Part shown: piece after piece, positions 32,650 to 42,235 of the stretch | How positions within the stretch are numbered: the stretch's first letter is position 1 | Layout: each line of letters starts with the position of its first letter | DNA from: Marinilabilia salmonicolor | GTDB taxonomy: Bacteria; Bacteroidota; Bacteroidia; Bacteroidales; Marinilabiliaceae | Assembly: GCF_003003035.1 (NCBI RefSeq) | Contig: NZ_PVTS01000007.1 | Coordinates: 175,445-239,444, forward strand | Reading direction: 5' to 3' | Length of the DNA stretch: 64,000 nt | Made by a program: the position numbers and the translations under genes | Notes under the pieces: model-generated | The model's input: the letters and a program-made list of their open reading frames with translations, nothing else | The model's database searches: none | What the model was told of the DNA's origin: nothing

Positions 32650-33717
32650 TCAGCTGTTTTTGTTATCGTCCTCAAGAGTAATTCTGGCTTTGGGCAGATA
32701 TTGCGGATATTCCCGTTGCAAAAAGGCAATTAGTTCCTCTCTTAGCCGGACCCGCAAATCCCAGGCTCGGGGAGAATTGGAGGCGCTTACCAGGGCTCTC
32801 AGTTCCATGGTCTTTTCGGTACAATTGGTTACCTGCAAAACATTGACATTACCATCCCACTCCGGAATTTCCGGCAAAATGCGTTTCATCTCCTCGCGCA
32901 TTGCTTCAACCGGAAAGCCATAGTCCACATAAATAAATACTGTGCCCATAATCTCAGCTGAATGCCTGGTCCAGTTCTGAAACGGTTTCTCTATAAAATA
33001 GTTGATGGGTACCACCAAACGTCGCTTATCCCATATTCGGATAACAACATAAGTCAGGGTAATTTCTTCTATCCATCCCCACTCCCCTTCTACTATTACC
33101 GCATCCTCAAGCCTGATGGGTTGTGTAATGGCAATCTGGAAACCTGCCAATAACAGGGATAAACTCTTTTGAGCTGCAAAACCAAGAATCAATCCGGCAA
33201 TACCGGCGGAAGCCAATAAGCTGAGACCGATTTCCCGGATTTTCTCAAAACTAAGCAATGCCACCGCCAGGGAAATAAAAACAATCAGAAAAATCATAAT
33301 TCGCTCAAAAACCCGCATCTGGGTGTGCATTTTCCGGGCCTTAAGATTGTTTTCATTTTCCATATCATACCCTGCCAGCACAAAATGTTTAATGCTCTTG
33401 ATGATAGCAATGCCCAGCCAGGTAATAATAAACACCAACAATAGAAAAACCAGCTGATTGGTTTCCATATTCCAGTAATTCTGAAAATAGTGATTCAAAA
33501 CACTGACAGCAATACTTACCAATAACAGCTTTAAGGGTGTCTTAACCAGATTAAACACATTGTCAATGCCGGTCTTCAATTGACGTCGCATGATACGTCT
33601 AAGAGTTCGGGTAACCCATACGCCTACCACCCAGGCAGCGACCAGCACTATAACGGAAACCAAAATGGGAATCCACAAGGATTCTGGTTCTCTGTTATTT
33701 GAAAATATCTCTACCAT
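32650..33717 (-). CDS. Small-conductance mechanosensitive channel family protein (MscS)
   Basis: 355 residues with about five hydrophobic helices (near 15-35, 60-80, 90-110, 135-155 and 160-180) and then the MscS beta domain: 'SLLASAGIAGLILGFAAQKS' is the pore helix, and 'VEGEWGWIEEITLTYVVIR' plus 'NWTRHSAEIMG' are the soluble domain. Protects against osmotic downshock. It starts 13 bp behind sir2 in the sucD-sir2-mscS run. Confidence 0.93.
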   Translation of the reverse strand: MVEIFSNNREPESLWIPILVSVIVLVAAWVVGVWVTRTLRRIMRRQLKTGIDNVFNLVKTPLKLLLVSIAVSVLNHYFQNYWNMETNQLVFLLLVFIITWLGIAIIKSIKHFVLAGYDMENENNLKARKMHTQMRVFERIMIFLIVFISLAVALLSFEKIREIGLSLLASAGIAGLILGFAAQKSLSLLLAGFQIAITQPIRLEDAVIVEGEWGWIEEITLTYVVIRIWDKRRLVVPINYFIEKPFQNWTRHSAEIMGTVFIYVDYGFPVEAMREEMKRILPEIPEWDGNVNVLQVTNCTEKTMELRALVSASNSPRAWDLRVRLREELIAFLQREYPQYLPKARITLEDDNKNS

Positions 33718-33730
33718 ATATCAACTGAAA

Positions 33731-34468
33731 TTACAATCGTTGTTCAAGAGCAAGAAGAACCTCAGAAGCTTTACCTACAAGGTGAATATCGGTCAATGGG
33801 CCTGTGAAATTACTGGGTTTGGGATTGATTTCAATGATGGTAGCACCATTTCGTTTAGCTTCCCAGGGCACCATTGCCGCGGGCATTACCTCCCCAAGAC
33901 TTCCAATAATCAAACACACTTCGGAATTACGAGCGGCTTCAAGACTTCCCGCATATGCTTCAGTCGGAATTGACTCGCCAAAAAAGGTAAAATCCGGTTT
34001 GACAAGTCCGCTGCATTTTGGGCAGGTAACCGGTAATTTTTGAAAATTTACATCCTGTGAGGGAAAATAATGACCGCACTGAGTACATACCATCCGCTGG
34101 GAATTACCATGAAATTCATATACCACCGAACTGCCTCCGGCCTGATGCAGGTTATCGATATTCTGGGTAATGACACATTTCAACAACCCTTGCTGCTCCA
34201 TTCTTCCCAGCACTTTATGCGCATCATTGGGTTGGGCAACGCCAAAATAATCATAAAAGATCTCTCTGATTACGCTCCACGATTCCTTTGGATTCTCATG
34301 AAAATAGTCCAGATCCAGCACCTGAGAATCATATTTCGCCCAGATTCCATTCTCTCCCCTGAAAGGTGGAATGCCACTTTCTACAGATATGCCTGCACCC
34401 GTAAAGGCAATGGTGTATTTAGAATTGCGTAAAGCATTTACAGCTTTCTCCAATTGCTGTTCTCTCAT
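33731..34468 (-). CDS. Sir2-family NAD-dependent protein deacylase
   Basis: 245 residues from the ATG at 34468, 5 bp after sucD; the longer frame to 34540 would overlap sucD and add unrelated residues. NAD motif 'FTGAGISVESGIPPFRG', 'TQNIDNLHQAGGS' with catalytic H in 'EFHGNSQ', and four zinc cysteines ('VCTQCG', 'TCPKCSG'). Removes acyl groups from lysines. The Y-x-x-R pair that marks desuccinylases of the SIRT5/CobB type is not seen at the expected place, so plain deacetylation is the safer call despite the sucD neighbour. Confidence 0.94.
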   Translation of the reverse strand: MREQQLEKAVNALRNSKYTIAFTGAGISVESGIPPFRGENGIWAKYDSQVLDLDYFHENPKESWSVIREIFYDYFGVAQPNDAHKVLGRMEQQGLLKCVITQNIDNLHQAGGSSVVYEFHGNSQRMVCTQCGHYFPSQDVNFQKLPVTCPKCSGLVKPDFTFFGESIPTEAYAGSLEAARNSEVCLIIGSLGEVMPAAMVPWEAKRNGATIIEINPKPSNFTGPLTDIHLVGKASEVLLALEQRL

Positions 34469-34473
34469 AGGTT

Positions 34474-35343
34474 TTATTTCAAGGCGTTCTTCATGGTAAC
34501 TCCCAGATCGGCCGGGGATTCCACCACATGAATGCCACACTCCTCCATTACCTTCATCTTGGCAGCTGCGGTATCATCCTTTCCTCCGATAATGGCCCCT
34601 GCATGTCCCATGCGGCGTCCTTTGGGGGCTGTCTGTCCGGCAATAAAACCAACGACGGGTTTTGTTCCATGATCTTTGATCCATCGTGCGGCCTCCGTTT
34701 CCATGCTTCCACCTATTTCACCTATGATCACAATGCCTTCAGTATTGTCATCCTCCATGAGCAATTTTACCGCATCCAAAGTTGAAGTCCCGATAACCGG
34801 ATCACCCCCAATACCGATACAAGTGCTTTGCCCCAGACCAAGCTTGGTAAGCTGATCCACCGCCTCATAGGTCAACGTTCCCGAACGGCTGATAACTCCA
34901 ATACCCCCCTCTTTATGGATAAAGCCGGGCATAATTCCAACTTTAGCTTTTCCCGGACTAATGATTCCGGGACAGTTGGGCCCGATTAACCGGCTGTTTC
35001 TGGATGAAAGATAATCCTTTACTTTGATCATATCAGAAGTGGGAATTCCTTCACTGATGGCAACAATCAGTTTGATTCCGGCATCGGCAGCCTCCATTAT
35101 GGCATCAGCAGCAAAGGCAGGTGGAACAAAAATCACCGAGGTATCGGCTCCGGTTTCTGCAACGGCATCTGACACTGTATTAAAAACAGGCAGTCCAAGA
35201 TGGGTTGTCCCTGCTTTGCCTGGGGTAACACCTCCCACAACATTGGTTCCATAATCTATCATTTGTTCAGCATGAAAAGTTCCCTCTTTTCCTGTAAAAC
35301 CCTGAACAATCACCCTGGATTGCTGATCAATTAATACGCTCAT
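34474..35343 (-). CDS. sucD: Succinyl-CoA synthetase alpha subunit
   Basis: 289 residues. '[20 protein letters not shown]' opens the CoA-binding domain, and '[12 protein letters not shown]' carries the phospho-histidine. Interconverts succinyl-CoA and succinate with ATP or GTP. The beta subunit gene sucC is not in the neighbourhood, which is common in Bacteroidota. It heads the sucD-sir2-mscS operon. A TATTTTTG box on the minus strand (35398-35405) may be its promoter. Confidence 0.96.
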   Translation of the reverse strand: MSVLIDQQSRVIVQGFTGKEGTFHAEQMIDYGTNVVGGVTPGKAGTTHLGLPVFNTVSDAVAETGADTSVIFVPPAFAADAIMEAADAGIKLIVAISEGIPTSDMIKVKDYLSSRNSRLIGPNCPGIISPGKAKVGIMPGFIHKEGGIGVISRSGTLTYEAVDQLTKLGLGQSTCIGIGGDPVIGTSTLDAVKLLMEDDNTEGIVIIGEIGGSMETEAARWIKDHGTKPVVGFIAGQTAPKGRRMGHAGAIIGGKDDTAAAKMKVMEECGIHVVESPADLGVTMKNALK

Positions 35344-35458
35344 AAATAAAACAAATTCTAATGGTTAGCAAAAAAATGAAATTTCGTAGATAATCGTCAA
35401 AAATAAAATTAAAACAATTTCATAATATCTATTTAACATCCAATGGGGCCAAAGAGTT

Positions 35459-35466
35459 TATTTTTG
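35459..35466 (+). promoter_or_regulatory. Candidate promoter of the MCP-like gene
   Basis: TATTTTTG fits TAnnTTTG, 28 bp before the ATG at 35495. It is divergent from a similar box for sucD at 35398-35405. Confidence 0.4.
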
Positions 35467-35494
35467 ATGTCAAACCATTAAACTCAAAACACTT

Positions 35495-37462
35495 ATGAAC
35501 TGGCAATCAATGACAATCCGCCACAAGCTATTTTTAGGTTTCGGACTTATACTTTTAGTCACGGTTCTGTTTGGAGCACTACTGCTTTCAGGACTTTTCT
35601 CCATCAACACCTCCTCCCGATCGCTTTACAACGAAAAGATACCGGCACTCAGTCATACTTACCAATTACAAAATCATTGGCAACAAGCGATCTTCAATCT
35701 TCGAAGCTTTTCCAACTCTAAGGAGGATAAATATTACATTCTGGCCAATCATCATCTTTCTCAAGCCGAAAAAACACTCTCCCGGCTACAGGAGGCATCC
35801 GATAATCTCCAAAGCAATAAGTGGCAGCACATCGAAAAAGAACTTTCCGGTTTCAGAAAACAAAGTGCAAAAGCTTATGTAGCGGCTGGAAAAGTAGAAA
35901 AATCTTATGCCCAACTGGATTCAGCACAAATTAAGCTTCAGAAGCTATCTGATAATTATTTGCATTTGCAATACAACAAGCTGAAAAAGGATGTGGACAA
36001 AAAATCGGCGGACTACATCATTAAGCGCCGTGTGGATAAGATCAATCTAATGAATGAGATAGTAAGTGCTGCGGAAAACCTTAAAATAACCATCGGAGAA
36101 ACCAATTATAGAAATGACCCCACTCTGTTGAACGATCTGTCCGGTGCCTTTGATATCATCAGCAACAATGTACAAACCATTTTGCCTATGACAACCAAAC
36201 AATACGACTTGGATGCACTAAACGAAATTCTGATCCAAAATGAGATCTGCAAAGAATCACTCTCCACACTTAAGGATAACTGGCAGATTTACAGTCAACT
36301 TAATAACCATGATTTTCTCGAAAGAGGGCTGTCACTTACCATGGAGATGGCTAACAAACAAGAAGACACCCTCAAACGCAGTGCGCAGTTAAATCTCGAA
36401 CACGCATCCAATGCTACCCATGTATGGTGGTGGAGCATTTCTCTGGCACTCCTGATTGGCATTCTTTTAGCCTGGCGCATCAGTCGCTCACTATCCGATC
36501 CGTTGCTTGAACTTACGCATCTGTCCGAATTACAATCAGATGGAATTCTGGTATCCATCCCGGAATCGGAGCGCAATGATGAAATCGGAAAACTTACCAG
36601 ATCCATGAAGGCACACCAGGATCAGGCCACCAGAATGGTGCAGGCATTAACCAACATCGGGAAATCTCTCAACGACCTGACACAACGCCTGAAGAGCAGA
36701 TCAAATGAGTTAAATGAAACCACAACGTCGCAAGCTTCCTCGGCTGAAGAAATATCTGCCTCGGTGGAAGAGATGCTGTCACTGACAGAAAACAGCAGTA
36801 CGGAAGCCGGCACAGCAGCGTCTGAACTGGAAAAGGCAAGAAAAGATATGGACACTTATATCTCACAAAACCGGCAGGCCATCGATATTATGCAATCTCT
36901 TATTTCCAGGTCATCCTCCATCTCTGAATTGGCGTCACAGACCTACATTTTATCATTGAATGCCTCTATTGAAGCTAAACGAGGTGATGGAACTAATAAC
37001 GGTTTTGCCGCCATTGCCAATGCGATGCGGGAACTTGCAGCAAAAGTCAAAGAGGTGGCAGGGCAACTTAATTCCATCAGTGAGCAGGGACAATCATCTT
37101 CGGATGAAGCCATTAAAAACCTGGATAACATCAATACGATTATTTCTCACAACCAGAAAATAATGTATAATATGGCATCCACCTCTTTACAACAGAATAC
37201 AGAAACATCTCATATTGCTGCAGCTATACAGCAACTTAATCTGCAAACCCAAAATACCGCCCAAATGGTTGAATTTCTGACTTCTGAAGCAGACCACATT
37301 GAAAGTCACACCAATGAGTTACAGGATATTCTATCTTTTTACAAAAAGGACAATGAGGAAGCATCGAATCTGCCACAGATCAATCAGTGGGAATGGGCAG
37401 AGCTGCTGGCTAATGACGAAAACGACCAACCGGAAGAAGTCAGAGTAACGGTACTAAACTGA
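35495..37462 (+). CDS. Methyl-accepting chemotaxis-like transmembrane protein
   Basis: 655 residues: transmembrane helix at about 12-34, a helical periplasmic sensor of about 270 residues (four-helix-bundle type), a second helix at about 308-326, HAMP, and a shortened signalling domain. The tip reads 'LSLNASIEAKRGDGTNNGFA', a degenerate form of the usual NAAIEAARAGE, and the methylation helices are short. No che genes are in the window, so it may signal to something other than a flagellar CheA, for example a gliding or taxis-independent pathway (inference). Confidence 0.85.
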   Translation: MNWQSMTIRHKLFLGFGLILLVTVLFGALLLSGLFSINTSSRSLYNEKIPALSHTYQLQNHWQQAIFNLRSFSNSKEDKYYILANHHLSQAEKTLSRLQEASDNLQSNKWQHIEKELSGFRKQSAKAYVAAGKVEKSYAQLDSAQIKLQKLSDNYLHLQYNKLKKDVDKKSADYIIKRRVDKINLMNEIVSAAENLKITIGETNYRNDPTLLNDLSGAFDIISNNVQTILPMTTKQYDLDALNEILIQNEICKESLSTLKDNWQIYSQLNNHDFLERGLSLTMEMANKQEDTLKRSAQLNLEHASNATHVWWWSISLALLIGILLAWRISRSLSDPLLELTHLSELQSDGILVSIPESERNDEIGKLTRSMKAHQDQATRMVQALTNIGKSLNDLTQRLKSRSNELNETTTSQASSAEEISASVEEMLSLTENSSTEAGTAASELEKARKDMDTYISQNRQAIDIMQSLISRSSSISELASQTYILSLNASIEAKRGDGTNNGFAAIANAMRELAAKVKEVAGQLNSISEQGQSSSDEAIKNLDNINTIISHNQKIMYNMASTSLQQNTETSHIAAAIQQLNLQTQNTAQMVEFLTSEADHIESHTNELQDILSFYKKDNEEASNLPQINQWEWAELLANDENDQPEEVRVTVLN

Positions 37463-37468
37463 GAAATA

Positions 37469-38479
37469 CTACCGAACCAACTCAACGATTGTTTCCACCC
37501 ATTCATCATTCAAATTGAGACAGGGAATGGCCGTAAAAGACTCCCCTCCTGCTTCCAGAAATGTTTCCCGGCCTTCTATCTTTATCTCTTCCAGTGTTTC
37601 GAGACAATCGCTCACAAAAGCCGGCGTAATAACCAACAACTTCGTTATGCCTTGCGTTGGAAAAACTTCCAACACATCCGCTGTGGCGGGCCCCAGCCAT
37701 CTATCACTGCCCAAACGGGATTGAAAGGACACACTGTATTTTTCTGAAGGTATTTGAAGATACTCTGCAACAAGACGGGTTGTCTCAAAAACCTGATGAC
37801 GGTAACATTTCTGATGAGCGGGTGATTCCTTCTGACAGCAGTCGTCACTCTTCAGACAATGGTTACCAGTGATATCTCCTTTCAGAATATGCCGCTCGGG
37901 AACCCCATGATAACTAAAAAGCAAATGGTCGTAATCCGCTTCGACGTGAGGCTTGATGGTTTCAGCCAGTGCTTTCACATATCCCGGATAGTTGTAGTAG
38001 GGAGCAATCACTTTTAGTTGAAATTTCCAAGGCCCTTTTTCCCAGGAATTTTTTACATGTTCCACGGCTGTTTCATAGCTACTCATGGCATAATGAGGAT
38101 ATAACGGGAATAAGACCACTTCTTCCACATCCGGATGTTCTTCAGCGATCTGAGAGAGAGCAGCTTCAGGAGTCGGATTGCCATAACGCATACACATATA
38201 TGTGGGCATACCTGAGTGCTCCTGAACTTTACGGGTCAGTTTTTCCGTCAGTACAATCAACGGGGATCCTTCATCAGTCCAGATACTTTTGTACTTTGCC
38301 CCGCTTTTGGGTGCTCTGAATGGGGCTATAATTCCATTAACCAACAACCATCGGGGGACTTTGGGAATATCGATAACCCGTTCATCCATCAGGAATTCTC
38401 TTAAATATTTTCGTACATCGGAGGTTTGAGTGGAATCCGGGGATCCCAGATTGGCTAAAAGAATGACTTTTTTTGACAT
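37469..38479 (-). CDS. hemH: Ferrochelatase
   Basis: Inserts ferrous iron into porphyrin. 336 residues from the ATG at 38479 ('MSKKVILLANLGSPDS'); seven further residues are possible from 38500. The catalytic His is in 'LLFSYHGVPERH' and the conserved Glu in 'FVSDCLETLEEI'. 'DDCCQKESPAHQKCYRHQ' holds three cysteines resembling the region that binds 2Fe-2S in some ferrochelatases; whether a cluster forms is unknown. Convergent with the MCP-like gene, with 6 bp between stops. Confidence 0.95.
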   Translation of the reverse strand: MSKKVILLANLGSPDSTQTSDVRKYLREFLMDERVIDIPKVPRWLLVNGIIAPFRAPKSGAKYKSIWTDEGSPLIVLTEKLTRKVQEHSGMPTYMCMRYGNPTPEAALSQIAEEHPDVEEVVLFPLYPHYAMSSYETAVEHVKNSWEKGPWKFQLKVIAPYYNYPGYVKALAETIKPHVEADYDHLLFSYHGVPERHILKGDITGNHCLKSDDCCQKESPAHQKCYRHQVFETTRLVAEYLQIPSEKYSVSFQSRLGSDRWLGPATADVLEVFPTQGITKLLVITPAFVSDCLETLEEIKIEGRETFLEAGGESFTAIPCLNLNDEWVETIVELVR

Positions 38480-38716
38480 AGAACTAACTGAATAAATCAC
38501 TTACCACAGGAAAGAACAAACTTGTTTTACTCCGGTAATCGTGATAGATATTTAACTTACGAAAATAGCATATTTAGGAAGAAACAATCATTTTTAAGAT
38601 AGGTTCTCACAAATAAAAAATCCTCACTTTTCAATGAACACACTCAAATAATAAGAAAAATGCGTACTTTTAATAATTGAATTCAATCTAAATTTCTAAT
38701 TAAAAACCGTAAACGA

Positions 38717-38752
38717 ATGAAACGAGTCCCGAATAATCGGGACGAGTTCCAT
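38717..38752 (+). repeat. Hairpin leader repeat E3
   Basis: Ends ATGAAACGAG and CGAGTTCCAT as in E1 and E2, but the inner stem is GTCCCGA-ATAA-TCGGGAC (7-bp perfect). The three unpaired positions in the outer stem are the same ones as in E1 and E2. It ends 28 nt before the M16 peptidase ATG. Confidence 0.75.
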
Positions 38753-38780
38753 TAAACCTTTACAATTAAATTTTACAGTA

Positions 38781-41765
38781 ATGAAACACATGATTTATTT
38801 GGTGGCAATCACCATGATGATTTCAATGTGGTCATGTTCAGATGGCCCTGCCCACAAAGAAGGTGAAGTCTATCACGGCTTCAGACTAATCGAGAATCGA
38901 TTTGTCGAAGAAGTCAATGCCAATTGTCTTTATTTCGAACACGAGAAAAGCGGTGCGCGATTGATGAAAATTGCAGCTGATGATGCCAACAAGGTATTTG
39001 CTGTTTCTTTTAAGACATTGCCTCAGAACGACTATGGAACACCTCATATCATTGAGCATTCCGTTCTCAATGGCTCTGAGAATTTTCCGGCCAAAAGTCC
39101 TTTTGACATTCTCCGGAAAGGATCATTGAATACTTTTTTGAATGCCATGACCTGGCCGGATTACACGGCTTACCCCATCGCCAGTATGAACAACAAGGAT
39201 TATTTCAATCTGATGCATGTCTATATGGATGCGGTATTCAATCCGTTACTGCATTCCGATCCACGCATCCTCAAACAGGAAGGCTGGCACTACGAACTTG
39301 ACGACATGGATGGAGAAATCACCTATAAAGGGGTCGTTTACAATGAAATGAAAGGAGCTTTTTCTGATCCCGAACGTCAGATGGGTTATCACACCTATAA
39401 AGTTTTGTTTCCCGATAATACGTATGGTGTTTCCTCTGGAGGACATCCCGAAGCCATTCCCGAGTTGACTTATGATTATTTTAAAAACTTTCATAAAACC
39501 TATTATCATCCTTCCAACAGTTTTATTTTTCTTTACGGAGATGCCGATCTGGACAAGGAACTGGAGTTCCTGAACAGTGAATATCTCTCCAATTACGAAA
39601 AGCAGGAGGAAAAACTGGAAATTCCCCTCCAGGAGCCTTTTAGTGAAAAGAAAACACTGGAGGAGTCTTACAGTGTTCCTGAAGGAAGTGACACGCGCGA
39701 CAAAACATTTCTGGGATACTATTATGTAGCAGGACTCACTACAGACCAAGACCTTACAATGGCGCTTGACATTATCTCTGAGGCACTGGTAAACCACGAA
39801 TCAGCTCCACTGCGTCTTGCGCTTCAGGAAGCCGGCATCGGGAAAGACATTTATGCTTATGTGGATGACAGCAAGCAGAATATCTTCCAGTTCATTGTTC
39901 AGAATGCGAATCCCGAGGATGGGGAAAAATTTCAGGAGGTGGTATCTGAAACACTCCGGAAAGTTGCGCAGGAAGGTTTTGAAGAAGAGATGATTGAAGG
40001 AATCGTCAACCGGATGGAGTTCAGACTCAGAGAGGGCGATAGTCCCTACAAAGGATTGATTTACCTTTTCTCATTGAAAAACAGTTTTCTTTTCGCTGAT
40101 GATATCTACGACGGTATTGAGTTCGAAAAACCGCTGGCCGCAGTAAAAGAAGGCATCAAAAATGGTATGCTTCAGCAAATTGTACAAGACTATTTCATCG
40201 ACAATCCACATGCCCTGATGATGGTATTCAAGCCTGAGCCCGGATTGGAAAAGGAGATGTCAGAACAGACAAAAGCAAAGCTCGCTGAGTATAAAGCAAG
40301 CCTTTCTGAAGAAGAGCTGCAAAAACTTGTTGAGGAAACCAAAGCGCTGAAAGAGTATCAGCAGGCTGAAGATTCCCCCGAAGCAGTAGCGTCTATCCCC
40401 ATGTTGTCACGATCAGACATCAGCACAGATGTTCAGTGGTATGAAGTGGCTGAAAAAAGCATAGGTGACATCCCTGTGTTGCATTATGAGGACTTCACCA
40501 ACGATATTGTCTATGCCAATTTCTTTTTCGATTTACGACCACTTCCACAGGAACTCATCCCCTATGCAAACCTGCTGAGTCAGTTGCTGGGAAAAATGAA
40601 TACTGAAAACTACAGCTTTGGTGAGCTCGATAATGCACTGAACATTCATACCGGGGGCTTTTATACTTATCTGAATTCTTATTTGGAAAATGATTCAGAT
40701 GATAAACTTATTCCAAAACTCCGAATCACTGCAAAAGCTACGGTGGACAAAACAGATAAGCTCTTTGAATTATTGGATGAGATTCTCAATCACACAAAAA
40801 TAGATGATACAGAACGTTTAAAAGAGCTACTGATTCGTCATCAATCACAGGTGGAATCTCAAGCCAAAAATTACGGTGTGGGCGTAGCAATGAACCGGCT
40901 TACCTCCTATTTTAAGAATGCAGGTATGTTCAATGAAATGATTAATGGTCTGACATATTATGATTTTGTCACAGATTTGACGGAGAATTTTGATTCCAGG
41001 AATGAAGAAATCATTGCCAATCTGCAAAAAGTGGCCTCATTGCTCATCAAAAAGCAAAATCTTATTGCCGGTATCACTTGTTCGGGAGAAAATTTCACTA
41101 CCTACCAGGAAGCTTTCAATAATTTTGTTCCTGAACTGGCGGAAGGTGAAGTATCTCTGAACCAATGGAAATTCAACCTTGAACCTAAAAATGAGGGACT
41201 CATGTCTTCTTCATTGGTGCAGTATGTGACCAAAGGCTATGACTACAAAAAGCTGGGATATGAATGGGACGGAAAAATGGAAGTTCTTAACCAGATTCTT
41301 TCCACGGATTACCTTCAAACCCAAATTCGAGTAATGGGTGGTGCTTATGGCGGATGGGCACAAGTTTCGCCTACAGGAACATTGATGTTCGCTTCCTACC
41401 GGGATCCCAACCTCACTGAAACACTTGACAATTATGATGCAGGTGCAGAATACCTGCAGAATTTTGACGCCGACAGTACAGAAATGACCCGATACATCAT
41501 TGGTACCATTTCCAACATCGATTATCCTTCAACTGCGTCTCAAAGAGGCACCATTGCCATGAGCAATTATTTTAAGAAAGAGACCAAAGAAAAGATGCAG
41601 AAGGAGCGCAACGCCATACTAAACACGACTGCCGAAGATATTTCCGGTTACGCGCAGTTAATTTCAGATGTAATGAGTCAGGACATTTATTGTGTATATG
41701 GTAACGATCAAAAGATCAATGCGCATGAAGAGTTGTTCGAGTCTGTACGTCAGGTTGTACAGTAA
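38781..41765 (+). CDS. M16C peptidase (PreP-like) lipoprotein
   Basis: 994 residues, matching the two-half architecture of presequence-protease-like M16C enzymes. Inverted zinc motif HXXEH is 'HIIEH' (H89, E92, H93), with a downstream glutamate ligand expected near 'YNEMKGAFSDPERQ'. Lipobox 'ISMWSC' with C19 places it on an envelope membrane, where it would degrade peptides. It is preceded by hairpin leader E3 and followed by a strong terminator, so it is probably monocistronic. Confidence 0.94.
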   Translation: MKHMIYLVAITMMISMWSCSDGPAHKEGEVYHGFRLIENRFVEEVNANCLYFEHEKSGARLMKIAADDANKVFAVSFKTLPQNDYGTPHIIEHSVLNGSENFPAKSPFDILRKGSLNTFLNAMTWPDYTAYPIASMNNKDYFNLMHVYMDAVFNPLLHSDPRILKQEGWHYELDDMDGEITYKGVVYNEMKGAFSDPERQMGYHTYKVLFPDNTYGVSSGGHPEAIPELTYDYFKNFHKTYYHPSNSFIFLYGDADLDKELEFLNSEYLSNYEKQEEKLEIPLQEPFSEKKTLEESYSVPEGSDTRDKTFLGYYYVAGLTTDQDLTMALDIISEALVNHESAPLRLALQEAGIGKDIYAYVDDSKQNIFQFIVQNANPEDGEKFQEVVSETLRKVAQEGFEEEMIEGIVNRMEFRLREGDSPYKGLIYLFSLKNSFLFADDIYDGIEFEKPLAAVKEGIKNGMLQQIVQDYFIDNPHALMMVFKPEPGLEKEMSEQTKAKLAEYKASLSEEELQKLVEETKALKEYQQAEDSPEAVASIPMLSRSDISTDVQWYEVAEKSIGDIPVLHYEDFTNDIVYANFFFDLRPLPQELIPYANLLSQLLGKMNTENYSFGELDNALNIHTGGFYTYLNSYLENDSDDKLIPKLRITAKATVDKTDKLFELLDEILNHTKIDDTERLKELLIRHQSQVESQAKNYGVGVAMNRLTSYFKNAGMFNEMINGLTYYDFVTDLTENFDSRNEEIIANLQKVASLLIKKQNLIAGITCSGENFTTYQEAFNNFVPELAEGEVSLNQWKFNLEPKNEGLMSSSLVQYVTKGYDYKKLGYEWDGKMEVLNQILSTDYLQTQIRVMGGAYGGWAQVSPTGTLMFASYRDPNLTETLDNYDAGAEYLQNFDADSTEMTRYIIGTISNIDYPSTASQRGTIAMSNYFKKETKEKMQKERNAILNTTAEDISGYAQLISDVMSQDIYCVYGNDQKINAHEELFESVRQVVQ

Positions 41766-41800
41766 GTGCATAGGGCTCCGGGTCTTTTGAAAAAACAGAA

Positions 41801-41849
41801 AACCCACATTGCAGGGAGATTAAAATCCTGCAATGTGGGTTGTTTTTTT
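41801..41849 (+). terminator. Rho-independent terminator
   Basis: AACCCACATTGCAGG and CCTGCAATGTGGGTT form a perfect 15-bp stem followed by GTTTTTTT. Confidence 0.92.
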
Positions 41850-41872
41850 CCGGCTTTATTCTCTTTGATTTC

Positions 41873-41918
41873 AATATATTTGCCCAAAAGGGATTTCATC
41901 CTTTAAACCCTGATCCCA
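41873..41918. repeat. Family F intergenic repeat, short copy F1
   Basis: GCCCAAAAGGGATTTCATCC followed by TTTAAACCCTGATCCCA. The same block starts the larger element at 45890, with few differences. Confidence 0.65.
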
Positions 41919-41935
41919 TTTATGGTTTTGGAAGG

Positions 41936-42235
41936 TTAAAGTTCCACACTTACATGAAGCTTCCCTCCTAATCCTTTTTCAATAATTTTTCGCAAAGTTG
42001 AAATTCTTATATCACTAGAAGCCCTCTCTATTTTTGAGATGTATGTTCTTTTTACATTCAGTTTATCTGCCAGTTCTTGTTGCGTTAAATTGGCCTTTTT
42101 GCGAGATTCTTTTATCAACTCTGCAACCATAAAAGCCTCTGCTTTTTGTTTGAATTCTTCACGACGCGGTGTACCTTCTTCGCCGTACTTTTGGTCAAAG
42201 AGTTCATTTATTGTTTTGGGATTCTTTGTTGTCAT
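41936..42235 (-). CDS. HigA-type antitoxin, XRE helix-turn-helix
   Basis: 99 residues. A C-terminal HTH_3 domain: 'ANLTQQELADKLNVKRTYIS' then 'KIERASSDIRISTLRKIIEK'. It lies directly behind a RelE/HigB-like toxin reading frame with a 32-bp overlap, the standard HigBA order. It would bind the operator and neutralise the toxin; the toxin frame is interrupted here, so it may now be an orphan. Confidence 0.88.
   Translation of the reverse strand: MTTKNPKTINELFDQKYGEEGTPRREEFKQKAEAFMVAELIKESRKKANLTQQELADKLNVKRTYISKIERASSDIRISTLRKIIEKGLGGKLHVSVEL

Noticed and set aside
33731..34468. Sir2 as a dedicated desuccinylase because it neighbours sucD
   Set aside because: The Y-x-x-R substrate pair of SIRT5/CobB-type enzymes is not visible after the GIPPFRG motif; context alone is not enough.
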